Part shown: one piece after another, positions 1-7,304 of the stretch | Numbering within the stretch: the first letter of the stretch is position 1 | Layout: the number at the start of each line of letters is the position of its first letter | IMG/VR virus record: IMGVR_UViG_3300047287_000438 | Location: 1-28,827 of that record | Length of the DNA stretch: 28,827 nt | From: a virus | Direction: 5' to 3' (one strand) | Program-made: the position numbers and the translations under genes | Notes under the pieces: model-generated | The model's input: only the letters and a program-made list of their open reading frames with translations | What the model was told of the DNA's origin: nothing | Databases searched by the model: none

Positions 1-28
1 CCCATCCCCCGACCCCCACCTCTGGGGC

Positions 29-40
29 GGCTAACCTCAG
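29..40 (+). promoter_or_regulatory. weak copy of the late-gene element before the terminase
   Basis: GGCTAACCTCAG differs from the recurrent element by one inserted T after GGC. It ends 25 nt before the GTG start of the terminase, which is the spacing seen at better copies. Positions 1-65 otherwise hold no gene that I can support. The assignment is weak because the insertion breaks the otherwise fixed GGNAANNT spacing. Confidence 0.35.
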
Positions 41-65
41 TAAGTAAGGGCCTGGGGGTTGTGGG

Positions 66-1421
66 GTGTCGATTCTGAGCGTGATTGCTGGGGGCAACGT
101 GCTGGAGCCTCCACAGCGCACCAGCACCCGCTGCACCGAGAGCTACGAGGAACTCCGCAGCCGCATCTACGAGTGCCTCCTGCCCCCTCAAAAGGAGTTT
201 GTAGACGACACCGACACCAAGATCTTGGGGTATTGCGCTGGTTTTGGCGCAGGTAAGACCTTTGCGCTATGCGCCAAGGCCATATTCCTAGGTATGGATA
301 ACCCAAACACCACAGCAGCGGTGTTTGAACCCACCAACATCATGCTCCGTGACGTATGGCTTAGGGCTTTTGATAGTTTCTTAGAAGAGTTCAAGATTGA
401 ATACGACTTTCGGGTATCACCGCAGCCCGAATACGTCATGCACCTACCCCGAGGCCCAGTAACCCTGCTGTGCCGCGCCACTGAAACATACAACCGCATT
501 CGTGGACAAAACCTCTCCTTTTGTTTGGCTGACGAAATAGACACCTCCTCCCAGGAGGTATCACAGAAAGCGGCAGAGATGATGCTGGCCCGTCTCCGGG
601 GTGGCAAGAAACCCCAGCTGGCACTGGCTTCCACGCCAGAAGGCTATAAATACATGTATAAGACTTTTGTGGAGGACGCCCATATTCCTGACCGCAAGCT
701 GATCCGAGCTGCCACCACAGACAACCCCCACCTTCCATCCGGCTTCGTTGAGTCGCTATACCAGAACTACGATAGTCAGCTGGTCGCCAGTTACATCCAG
801 GGCCTTTTCACGAACCTGGCCAACACGACGGTCTACCACCCGTTTGACCGTGACAGGCACTGGTGCGACACGGAGATCAACGAATCAGACCGGGTGTTTG
901 TGGGGATTGACTTCAACGTGGGTGCCTGCTTCTGCATGGTGGTGGTTCGTAGAGGAGACGAGTTCCACGTCGTAGCCGAGCACCACCCCAAGGACACGCC
1001 AGCCGTGGTAAAGGCTTTGAGCGAGACCTACAAAGCGCAGGTTGAGCGTGGTGATCTGGTCGTCATCCCTGACGCGGCATCCCGCCAGCGCACCACGACC
1101 AACGCAGCCGAATCCGACCTATCACTGCTGAAGAAGGGTGGATTTGCCGTAAAGAGCCAGACGGCCAACCCCCAAGTGGCGGACCGTGTGAATGCGGTGA
1201 ACGTCCTACTGATGGCAAACCGTCTGAAGGTCCACAACCGCTGCAAGTACCTGATCAAGTCACTGGAGCAGCAGACCTACGACAAGACGGGAAAGCCCAC
1301 CAAGGGGATTGGGGGGCTTGACGACATTTCGGGCCCCGTCGATGCGTTGGGCTACCTGACCACCTACCTCGCTCCTCTGCGCCGCTGGAGCACTGGTGGC
1401 TCGTCGTTCCGCACCTACTGA
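66..1421 (+). CDS. terL: phage terminase large subunit
   Basis: This is the ATPase/nuclease motor that packages phage DNA into the prohead through the portal. The 451-residue protein carries all the expected motifs in order: Walker A GFGAGKT at residues 59-65, Walker B LADE at 154-157, the coupling motif LASTPEG at 187-193, and an RNase H-like nuclease domain with VGIDFN (Asp282), VIPDAA (Asp336) and a late Asp cluster near 419-426. The length is normal for the family. The start is GTG at 66; an in-frame TAA lies just upstream at 45-47. The stop overlaps the next start as TGATG. No small terminase is visible in the window; it may lie to the left. Confidence 0.95.
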   Translation: MSILSVIAGGNVLEPPQRTSTRCTESYEELRSRIYECLLPPQKEFVDDTDTKILGYCAGFGAGKTFALCAKAIFLGMDNPNTTAAVFEPTNIMLRDVWLRAFDSFLEEFKIEYDFRVSPQPEYVMHLPRGPVTLLCRATETYNRIRGQNLSFCLADEIDTSSQEVSQKAAEMMLARLRGGKKPQLALASTPEGYKYMYKTFVEDAHIPDRKLIRAATTDNPHLPSGFVESLYQNYDSQLVASYIQGLFTNLANTTVYHPFDRDRHWCDTEINESDRVFVGIDFNVGACFCMVVVRRGDEFHVVAEHHPKDTPAVVKALSETYKAQVERGDLVVIPDAASRQRTTTNAAESDLSLLKKGGFAVKSQTANPQVADRVNAVNVLLMANRLKVHNRCKYLIKSLEQQTYDKTGKPTKGIGGLDDISGPVDALGYLTTYLAPLRRWSTGGSSFRTY

Positions 1422-1753
1422 TGAAGTACCAACGCCTTCAGCTCAGCCCCCACACCAGCCTGGAGACCTCGCTGGACACAAACGGTCGCTTTTGGATCGC
1501 CTACTCCTCGGGGGCAAGCGTGTTCATCCGCGACGTGAAGGAGCTACGCCGGTTCCTCAAGATCCCCAAGGGAATCCAATTAAGGGAACGGCTGGACGCC
1601 TGGCTTGACGAGCTGGCCGCGGCTGACACTGCCCGCCAGGAGCGTAAGGAAGCCAAGGAGGGCCTATCCGAGGAGGTGTTGGCGACGGGATTTGGACCTG
1701 AATGCCACCTGGATGAGAGCGACCCGAACTATGCAACTCGGGTGGTGATCTAG
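1421..1753 (+). CDS. small hypothetical phage protein after terminase
   Basis: The protein has 110 residues and I do not recognise its family. Its ATG overlaps the terminase stop (TGATG), so the two are probably translationally coupled. The N-terminal half looks like a small beta-rich fold (residues 20-45, including GRFWIAYSSGASVFIRDV). The middle (about 48-90) is charged and helical with many Glu, Lys and Arg, which would suit DNA or protein contact. Its position between terminase and portal would allow a packaging accessory role, but nothing in the sequence proves it. Confidence 0.75.
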   Translation: MKYQRLQLSPHTSLETSLDTNGRFWIAYSSGASVFIRDVKELRRFLKIPKGIQLRERLDAWLDELAAADTARQERKEAKEGLSEEVLATGFGPECHLDESDPNYATRVVI

Positions 1754-1761
1754 GTGCCGCA

Positions 1762-1772
1762 GGAAATCTCGA
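1762..1772 (+). promoter_or_regulatory. late-gene element copy (GGAAATCTCGA)
   Basis: This copy of the recurrent element lies in the 40-nt gap between the 110-residue ORF and the portal gene. It ends 21 nt before the portal GTG. It could be the promoter of the portal to minor-head-protein operon. Confidence 0.55.
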
Positions 1773-1793
1773 ATATACGTGTGACTGCGAAGC

Positions 1794-3347
1794 GTGGCTG
1801 ATAACAGCACCTACCCCATGCGGGTGTCATCAGCTGCTCCGCTACAGCTGCAGTACGGCAACAGGGAGGATCCGAGCATCCTGAGCAGCGCGGTGCTGTC
1901 CATGCGCCCGCAGTGGGAGCCGGTTGATATTTGCATTGGCGGCACCGCTGTCCTCCGCGCCAACGCGGAGAAGATCATCCCCCGCGAGCCCAGCGAAGCC
2001 CGCGAGAGCTATGAGCGGCGCATCTTCCACGCCACGATGCCCCCGTTCTTGCCCCGCCTGGCCTCTCAGGCGGCGGGTGTAATCCTGCGCAAGGGCATCC
2101 AGATCGAGGGCGACGAGTATTGGGAGGAGTGGATCAAGGATGTAACGGGTGATGGCACCACCCTCAACGAATACGCCCGCCGCCAGCTGATCACGGCGAT
2201 CCTCTACGGGCACAGCAGCAGCATCGTTGATTTCGTCAACGACACCACGGCTCGCACCTTGGCCGAGGAGCGTCGTCTGAACCGCAAGCCGTATCTGGTG
2301 CCGATCCACCCGCGGCAGATCCTGGGCTGGCGCACCAGCAACGACTCCAACAGCAGCGAGCTATCACAGGTGCGTATCAAAGAGCGCATTGTCACCGCTG
2401 ACGGTGCCTATGGCGAGGAGCTGATCGACCAGATCCGGGTGATGGAGCCAGGCCGCTACGAGCTGTGGCGCTCACCTGCCACCACCTCCACGGCTGCTGC
2501 TCCCAGCTGGCAGTTGGAGGAGCGGGGAACCACCAGCCTGGAGCGCATCCCACTGGTGACGGTCTACAGCAACCGCCAGGGGAACCTACTGAGCACCCCA
2601 CCGCTGCAGGAGGTGGCGTATCTGTGCATCGCCTACGCGCAGCGGTTCTGTGACTTCCACCACGCCGTCCATGTCAGCGCCAACCCGATGCTGGTGCTGC
2701 GCGGCTTCGACCCCGATAGCGACGCTGAACTCGGCATCAGTGTGAACACGGCGCTGCTGCTGCCTCCGGATGGCGGTGCGGAGTTTGTCAGCCCCACCAC
2801 CGAAGCCTTTGACAGCCAGATGCGGTGTCTGCAGGCGCTGGAGGATCAGATCAGCCGGCTCGGCATCAACACGCTGAGCAGCCAGAACCTGACCAACGCC
2901 GCAGCGGAAGCTCGCCGTTTGGATCGGATCGACTCCGACTCGATCATGGCTGTGATCGCAGGCGATCTGGAGCGTGCCATCAGCCAGCTGTTTGAGCTGG
3001 CAGCGGAGTACGTGGGCATTGAGCCACCCACGGTGTTCATCCCCCGCGACTACGACAACCGTCTGGTCACGGGCAACGACATCACGGCTTACCTGCAGCT
3101 GTACATGCAGGGTGCGATCAGCCAGGAGACGCTGCTGGGCATCTTGCAAGACGGCGAGATCCTGCCGGCCACGCTGTCCATTGACGAGGAGATCAGCCGC
3201 ACGCAGGAGATGCTGGCCGAGCAGCAGGCCATGGACCGCATGGCTGCAGGGGGTGCCGACATGGCGTTCCAGAACGCCGGTCAGGGCGAGTCCTTGAGCA
3301 GCCAAACGCTCCCCACACCCCTGCGCCCCGGCCGCAACGCCAACTAA
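1794..3347 (+). CDS. phage portal protein (DUF4055-like)
   Basis: This is the dodecameric connector at the capsid vertex through which DNA enters and leaves. The 517-residue length and the position between terminase and a MuF-like minor head protein are diagnostic of siphophage head modules. The N-terminal third, with an arginine/tyrosine-rich helix (ESYERRIFHATMPPFLPRLA) followed by AAGVILRKG, resembles DUF4055 portals. The central part is mixed alpha/beta. Residues about 330-420 form the long helical stem region (MRCLQALEDQISRLGIN). The C-terminus is helical and acidic. The start is GTG at 1794; there is no clear Shine-Dalgarno, but a late element lies upstream. The family name is assigned by pattern, not by search. 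Confidence 0.88.
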   Translation: MADNSTYPMRVSSAAPLQLQYGNREDPSILSSAVLSMRPQWEPVDICIGGTAVLRANAEKIIPREPSEARESYERRIFHATMPPFLPRLASQAAGVILRKGIQIEGDEYWEEWIKDVTGDGTTLNEYARRQLITAILYGHSSSIVDFVNDTTARTLAEERRLNRKPYLVPIHPRQILGWRTSNDSNSSELSQVRIKERIVTADGAYGEELIDQIRVMEPGRYELWRSPATTSTAAAPSWQLEERGTTSLERIPLVTVYSNRQGNLLSTPPLQEVAYLCIAYAQRFCDFHHAVHVSANPMLVLRGFDPDSDAELGISVNTALLLPPDGGAEFVSPTTEAFDSQMRCLQALEDQISRLGINTLSSQNLTNAAAEARRLDRIDSDSIMAVIAGDLERAISQLFELAAEYVGIEPPTVFIPRDYDNRLVTGNDITAYLQLYMQGAISQETLLGILQDGEILPATLSIDEEISRTQEMLAEQQAMDRMAAGGADMAFQNAGQGESLSSQTLPTPLRPGRNAN

Positions 3348-3350
3348 GCC

Positions 3351-3596
3351 ATGCGCCACCACCCCAGCTGGCGAGAAGTACGCCATGAGTTCATGCGCGA
3401 TCTAGTGCCGATCAACGCCACCTGTGCGGTGTGCCGCTGGTGGTTTCCAGAGAGCAGTGCTGCGTCAGACCCTGTTGGCTACTGCCACTTCAGCCCACCA
3501 ACGGTGGAGGGCTGGCCCCAGACCAACGGGGACGAAGACGTGTGTAGTGCGTGGGAGACGGACTACCAGCCCGTTCCTCGCGTGAAGGCCGCATGA
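3351..3596 (+). CDS. small cysteine-rich phage protein, probable metal binder
   Basis: The protein has 81 residues. Cys25 and Cys28 (CAVC), Cys45 (GYCHFSPP) and Cys65 (DVCSAW) form a four-cysteine set that could hold one zinc ion. The spacing, with a Pro-Pro and WPQT segment before the last Cys, fits a small family of phage proteins with the pattern CxxC...G-C...P...WP.T..D.C..W. Its exact role is unknown. It starts 3 nt after the portal stop and its TGA overlaps the next ATG (ATGA), so it sits tightly in the portal operon. Confidence 0.8.
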   Translation: MRHHPSWREVRHEFMRDLVPINATCAVCRWWFPESSAASDPVGYCHFSPPTVEGWPQTNGDEDVCSAWETDYQPVPRVKAA

Positions 3597-4402
3597 CCAA
3601 CGAGCAATACATCCGCGAGCTGGCGCAGGCCATCACCCGCCAGGAGGATCTAAGCGACGAGGAAGCCCAGCAGGTGCTCTACGAGCTGGCGCTGCGCATC
3701 TACGCCCTGCTGCTGAAGCGCCTGCCGGAGGGGCGCTTTGAACGCTACCTGAGGTGGCCGGAGCTACGGCGTCAGATCACGCTATGGCTGCTGGAGGCCA
3801 ACGACCGTCTTGCCCAGACGCTGTTCAGCCGCCTCACTGCCGCTGAGACGCTGGTGCTGGCACCCACCAGCAAGCTGTTCAAGCTGCCTGAGGGACGCTT
3901 GACTGCGAGGCCCGTCGCTGAGCTGCTGGACGCCACAGAGGTGATCGGCGTGCCGGTGTCGCGGTTGTTCGCACGTAATGCGATGACAGGCATGACGCCC
4001 TGGGTAGCGCAGATGCTGCAGCTGCTGGAGCGCAGCCTGATTACGCTGTTCTTCCAAGACCCACCCACCAGCGCAGTGGCGCAGAAGGTCATTGGCGTCC
4101 GCACCCGCTTGGGTAAGGAGGTGCCAGTGGTGAGCAAAGGCACGGTGGCCAATGCGTGGCGCGAACGCCAGCGCAACATCGTGGCCGCGGCGTTGTGGAG
4201 CCCCGTCACTCCAGCTGCTCTACGCGCCGCTGAACTGTCCGCGGTAGCGAGCTGGCGCTGGAACGCAATCCTGGACCCCAAGACGTGTCCGGTGTGCCGC
4301 CCCTTGCACCGCACTACCGCACCAACACCTGAGGACTTCCCGCAAGGCCCACCTCCTCTACACCCTCGGTGCCGTTGTGTAGTGCTACCGCAATTTGAGT
4401 GA
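3593..4402 (+). CDS. phage minor head protein, MuF/SPP1 gp7-like
   Basis: This is a head morphogenesis protein that associates with the portal and is packaged in the prohead. The protein has 269 residues. The C-terminus carries the hallmark metal-binding signature of the MuF/gp7 domain: CPVC at 232-235, His239, then PPLHPRCRC with His257, Cys260 and Cys262. The N-terminal 200 residues are helical. I chose the ATG at 3593, which overlaps the previous stop (ATGA), over a GTG 42 nt upstream. The gene is followed by a 49-nt gap holding a strong copy of the late element. Confidence 0.88.
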   Translation: MTNEQYIRELAQAITRQEDLSDEEAQQVLYELALRIYALLLKRLPEGRFERYLRWPELRRQITLWLLEANDRLAQTLFSRLTAAETLVLAPTSKLFKLPEGRLTARPVAELLDATEVIGVPVSRLFARNAMTGMTPWVAQMLQLLERSLITLFFQDPPTSAVAQKVIGVRTRLGKEVPVVSKGTVANAWRERQRNIVAAALWSPVTPAALRAAELSAVASWRWNAILDPKTCPVCRPLHRTTAPTPEDFPQGPPPLHPRCRCVVLPQFE

Positions 4403-4420
4403 GTTACCTGTGTAGCTAAG

Positions 4421-4431
4421 GGCAACTTAGG
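4421..4431 (+). promoter_or_regulatory. late-gene element copy (GGCAACTTAGG)
   Basis: This near-consensus copy lies in the 49-nt gap between the minor head protein and scaffold genes. It ends 20 nt before the scaffold ATG. No Shine-Dalgarno is visible between the element and the start. Confidence 0.6.
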
Positions 4432-4451
4432 CGGTACTTCCAACCCATTGC

Positions 4452-5180
4452 ATGACTGAGCAAGTCATGGGTGCTCCTCAGGTAGAGGAGCAAGTTGATT
4501 CCGTGAATCAGCAGCCCGATGCCCCCGCCAGCACCGACGATGCAGCAGCGATGCGGCGCAAGCTAGAGCTTGTCCAGCAGGACAATCTCAACAAAGGCGA
4601 AGCGAACCGCAAGCTCAATGAGCGTCTCGGTGAACTCGAGCGTCAGCTCAGGGAGCGTGAGACAGAGCTTAAGTCGGGCAAACAGCAGCAACTCGCCTCT
4701 CAAGGTGAGTACAAGAAGCTGTGGGAGGACGCGAACGCGGACAATGCGCGTTTGCAGCAGCGCATCACCGAGCTTGAAGCCGCGCTTCAGGCAAAGGACA
4801 GCGAAGCCGAAGCCGAGCGACTACGCGCCAGCGCAATGCAACTGATCAGCCAGGCATCAGCCTTGGCACCTGAACAGCTGTATGGCCTGTTGGCACAGAA
4901 GCTCCGCAGCAGCGATTCCGGTCCCACGGTGATCGTGAACGGCATTGAGCAACCGCTGAATGCGTACCTCACCCAACTTCGGAACCCCGGCTCAGGCTGG
5001 GAACACCACTTTGCTGCCACCGGCACCCGTGGCATGGGCAGTGCGCCCAGCACCAACGGTATGCCAGGTGTTGTGAACCCGTATAAGCGCGAGACGTTCA
5101 ACCTGACGGATGCACTGCTGTTGGAAGCAGAGAATCCCGATCTCGCCAAGGCCCTCAAGGCTGAAGCAGTTCGCGGGTAA
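4452..5180 (+). CDS. capsid scaffolding protein
   Basis: This is the internal scaffold that directs capsid assembly and then leaves or is cleaved. The protein has 242 residues, with an acidic, disordered N-terminus (about 1-35) and a long coiled coil from about 36 to 135 rich in Glu, Gln, Arg and Leu (KLNERLGELERQLRERETEL). A flexible Gly/Ser/Pro segment follows at about 175-210, and a short C-terminal helix (LLLEAENPDLAKALKAEAVR) probably binds the capsid protein. Position directly before the capsid gene and the coiled-coil design support the call; sequence conservation in this family is low. It appears to be its own transcription unit after the late element at 4421. Confidence 0.85.
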   Translation: MTEQVMGAPQVEEQVDSVNQQPDAPASTDDAAAMRRKLELVQQDNLNKGEANRKLNERLGELERQLRERETELKSGKQQQLASQGEYKKLWEDANADNARLQQRITELEAALQAKDSEAEAERLRASAMQLISQASALAPEQLYGLLAQKLRSSDSGPTVIVNGIEQPLNAYLTQLRNPGSGWEHHFAATGTRGMGSAPSTNGMPGVVNPYKRETFNLTDALLLEAENPDLAKALKAEAVRG

Positions 5181-5186
5181 GTCACG

Positions 5187-5197
5187 GTAAACCCCGC
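5187..5197 (+). promoter_or_regulatory. weak late-gene element before capsid gene
   Basis: GTAAACCCCGC resembles the element (7 of 11 positions) but lacks the second G and the conserved T. It ends 11 nt before the capsid ATG, closer than most copies. It may be a diverged site or chance; the capsid gene could also be read from the scaffold promoter. Confidence 0.25.
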
Positions 5198-5208
5198 ATT
5201 TAAGAGCC

Positions 5209-6282
5209 ATGTCGCTTCAGAACATGGGTGGCACCACCCTGAGTGGTCTCGTCACCCGCCCCGAGTTTCTCGCTTACACCAGCGAGCGTATTTTTGAGCA
5301 GTCGGCTTTCATCCAAGCCGGCGTTGTGCGTCGCAATTCTGCTCTGGACTGCCGCGCAGGTGGCACCCGTGTGCGCGTGCCCTTTTTCGACTACATCGCT
5401 CCGACTGAGGAGCAGATCAAGTCGTCCAACGATTGGGGCACCAGCGGTGCCGGTTATCTGACTTCGCAGTCAGTGACTGCCGACGAGCAGATCATGACGA
5501 TCCTGCACCGCGGCTTCCAGTTCGCAACCGACGATCTCTCGTCGCTTGCAACCGGTAGTGACCCTCTCGGTCATGTATCCTCTCAGCTGGCAGCCGCCAT
5601 TGCCAAGCTGAAGACCGCCACCCTGCTGGCTCAGCTGAACGGCCTGTTCGGCAACATCAGCGGCAGCGGTGTGCTGGGCGCCAACACTTACAACGCTACT
5701 GGCACCACGACTGCAACGGCGTCTAACTACCTGACTGCCGCTAACGTCATCAAGGCCAAAGCCAAGCTGGGTGAGCGCGGCAGCGATCTGACTGCCATCG
5801 CCATGCACAGCAACGTCGCCGCCTACTTGGAGGAGACGGGTTACATGCAGGTGCAGGTGAGCGGTTCCACCGTTTCCGGCGCCACTGGCCTGATCGGCGT
5901 TCCCTATAACACCTTTGCTGGCCTCCGCGTCATCGTGGACGACCAGATCGGCGTGATCAGCGGCGGCACCAGCACCCACTTGAACAAGTATCCGGTGTAT
6001 CTGCTGGGCAACGTGATTGCCGAAGGTGTGCAGCAGGATCTGCGCGTGGATACGGACCGTAACAAGTCCAGCTTCCAGGATCTGCTGATCTGCGACTACC
6101 ACTACGGCTACCACGTCCTGGGAACCAAGTGGGGCGCTGCTGGCGACAACCCGACCAACGCTGCCACCACTGGCAACCTGGCTGCTACCGGCTCTTGGAC
6201 TCTGGCCTACCAGACCGCCAAGAACGTGCCCCTGGTGCGTCTGTTGGTGAATTCGCCATATGATGTTGGCACCTACGCCTGA
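5209..6282 (+). CDS. major capsid protein
   Basis: This is the shell protein of the head, expected to have an HK97-like fold. The protein has 357 residues, starting MSLQNMGGTTLSGLVTRPEF and continuing with an N-arm, a charged segment (GTRVRVPFFDYI), then alternating helices and strands. Typical features are the RGFQFATDDLSSLA region (about residues 100-115), the AIAMHSNVAAYLEE helix, and the conserved C-terminal strand with YHYGYHVLGTKW and PLVRLLVNSPYDVGTYA. It directly follows the scaffold gene and is followed by a strong terminator, as expected for the most abundant protein. Codon use is strongly GC-ending. The family is assigned from context and overall character. Confidence 0.92.
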   Translation: MSLQNMGGTTLSGLVTRPEFLAYTSERIFEQSAFIQAGVVRRNSALDCRAGGTRVRVPFFDYIAPTEEQIKSSNDWGTSGAGYLTSQSVTADEQIMTILHRGFQFATDDLSSLATGSDPLGHVSSQLAAAIAKLKTATLLAQLNGLFGNISGSGVLGANTYNATGTTTATASNYLTAANVIKAKAKLGERGSDLTAIAMHSNVAAYLEETGYMQVQVSGSTVSGATGLIGVPYNTFAGLRVIVDDQIGVISGGTSTHLNKYPVYLLGNVIAEGVQQDLRVDTDRNKSSFQDLLICDYHYGYHVLGTKWGAAGDNPTNAATTGNLAATGSWTLAYQTAKNVPLVRLLVNSPYDVGTYA

Positions 6283-6298
6283 TCGTCATAAGGCAACT

Positions 6299-6327
6299 AG
6301 CCCCCACGCAATGTGGGGGCTTTTTTA
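6299..6327 (+). terminator. rho-independent terminator after capsid gene
   Basis: AGCCCCCAC and GTGGGGGCT form a 9-bp GC-rich stem around the loop GCAAT, followed directly by a run of Ts. It lies 16 nt after the capsid stop and just before the 3' end of the convergent minus-strand HTH gene. It is therefore placed to end rightward head-gene transcripts. Confidence 0.9.
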
Positions 6328-6331
6328 ATGC

Positions 6332-6622
6332 TTACTCAGCCGCGAGGCGGTTCTCTTCGTGGCGCTCAAACACACTGATGGTGTCGATCGACATCTTGTA
6401 GCTCTGCACCATCACTTGATTAACGAGCACGTAAGGCACGTCCAGCTGATCAGCGATAGCGGGAACGGTCAGACCCTCTTCACGCAGGCGACGAATGTCG
6501 GCAACGACGACCTTCCAGTCACGCTTGCCACTGGGCTCTGCGGCAGCCGCTTTAGCCGACTTCTTCCGCACCGGCTTTTCAGGGGCGGCCTCTACGGCAG
6601 GCGTGAGATCGGCGTCAGTCAT
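6332..6622 (-). CDS. small helix-turn-helix protein on the opposite strand
   Basis: The protein has 96 residues. The first 35 are a low-complexity Ala/Lys/Pro/Glu arm. Residues about 36-78 form a compact helical domain with a helix-turn-helix pattern (REEGLTVPAIADQLDVPYV), suggesting DNA or protein binding. I chose the ATG at 6622 rather than the longer reading back to 6691, because the late element on the minus strand ends 15 nt before 6622. It runs against the head genes and shares a 61-nt divergent region with the head-completion gene. It could be a late regulator; no family is recognised. Confidence 0.7.
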   Translation of the reverse strand: MTDADLTPAVEAAPEKPVRKKSAKAAAAEPSGKRDWKVVVADIRRLREEGLTVPAIADQLDVPYVLVNQVMVQSYKMSIDTISVFERHEENRLAAE

Positions 6623-6637
6623 ACCAAGAGGCTTTCC

Positions 6638-6648
6638 CCGAAGTTGCC
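6638..6648 (-). promoter_or_regulatory. late-gene element, minus strand (GGCAACTTCGG)
   Basis: Read on the minus strand this is a near-consensus copy ending 15 nt before the HTH gene start at 6622. It stands back-to-back with the plus-strand copy at 6652-6662, 3 nt apart. Confidence 0.6.
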
Positions 6649-6651
6649 TCA

Positions 6652-6662
6652 GGAAATCTAGG
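6652..6662 (+). promoter_or_regulatory. late-gene element copy (GGAAATCTAGG)
   Basis: This plus-strand copy ends 19 nt before the ATG of the head-completion gene at 6682. It is paired with an inverted copy at 6638-6648. Confidence 0.6.
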
Positions 6663-6681
6663 AACGCCGCTGCACTGGACC

Positions 6682-7251
6682 ATGCCTGCACCCACCATCG
6701 TTGCGACGGCAGGCAGCGCCAGCGCCAACAGCTACCTGAGCGTCGCTGGTGCCGACACCATTGCCAACGGCATGGTGGGCACGGTGACGTGGACTACGGC
6801 GACCAGTGATGACAAAGCCCGTGCCCTGATCACGGCGACCAACGGCCTGGAGACGCTGGAGTGGATTGGCAGCCGAACCAGCGAGACCCAAGCATTGGCT
6901 TGGCCGCGCACGGATGCCAGCTGCGGTGACAAGGCCCCAGCCGATGACGAGATCCCCTGCGAGATCGAGCTGGCCACGTTTGATCTCGCTAACGCACTGC
7001 TCACCACCCCAACCCTGCTGCGCAGCTCCAGCAGTGCAGCGGCGCTGGTGCCCGGTGTCCCCAACCGCGACCTCAAGCGCCTGAAGCTGGATGTGATGGA
7101 GCTGGAATGGCGGACTGACGTGGGCAACAGCACCACAGAAGCCACCACGCCCCTGACAGTGCTGCCTCACCTAGCCACGATTCTCGGCTGCCTGACCACC
7201 AGCACCACCCGCGGCGGCATCGGCCGCGTATGCGGAGTCGTTCGCAGTTAA
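6682..7251 (+). CDS. head completion/connector protein, DnaT-like phage family
   Basis: The protein has 189 residues. The N-terminus (SANSYLSVAGADTIAN) and the motif QALAWPRTDA at about 70-79 match a phage family that databases often label a putative DnaT-like ssDNA-binding protein and that sits at the head-tail joint. The pattern is a series of helices ending at a conserved tryptophan-proline motif, followed by a C-terminal helix bundle. Given its place just after the capsid gene, I infer a head-completion or adaptor role rather than a replication role. It has its own late element, on a divergent control region. Confidence 0.75.
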   Translation: MPAPTIVATAGSASANSYLSVAGADTIANGMVGTVTWTTATSDDKARALITATNGLETLEWIGSRTSETQALAWPRTDASCGDKAPADDEIPCEIELATFDLANALLTTPTLLRSSSSAAALVPGVPNRDLKRLKLDVMELEWRTDVGNSTTEATTPLTVLPHLATILGCLTTSTTRGGIGRVCGVVRS

Positions 7252-7257
7252 TTACAT

Positions 7258-7304
7258 AGGTATCTAGCAAATCAGCCTTATTGGCTGGTCGCTAGGGTAT
7301 CTAT
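7258..7304 (+). promoter_or_regulatory. leader of the short sigma gene with direct and inverted repeats
   Basis: The octamer GGTATCTA occurs at 7259-7266 and again at 7296-7303, just before the GTG at 7305. Between them lies a nested inverted repeat: CTAGC (7264-7268) with GCTAG (7291-7295), and CAGCC (7273-7277) with GGCTG (7283-7287) around loop TTATT. AGGTATCTAGC resembles the late element only partly. The layout would suit an operator, an RNA hairpin hiding the start, or a diverged promoter pair. Confidence 0.5.

Noticed and set aside
2586-3386. 266-residue open frame on the minus strand inside the portal gene
   Set aside because: It mirrors the portal codon pattern, is rich in Gln, His, Ala and Gly with no domain pattern, and has no spacing or start signal.
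5470-6114. 214-residue minus-strand frame inside the capsid gene
   Set aside because: It is a shadow of strong capsid codon bias; the composition is unlike a protein fold.
6292-6301. GGCAACTAGC next to the capsid terminator
   Set aside because: It resembles the late element but is one base shorter, overlaps the terminator stem and has no gene start downstream on that strand.
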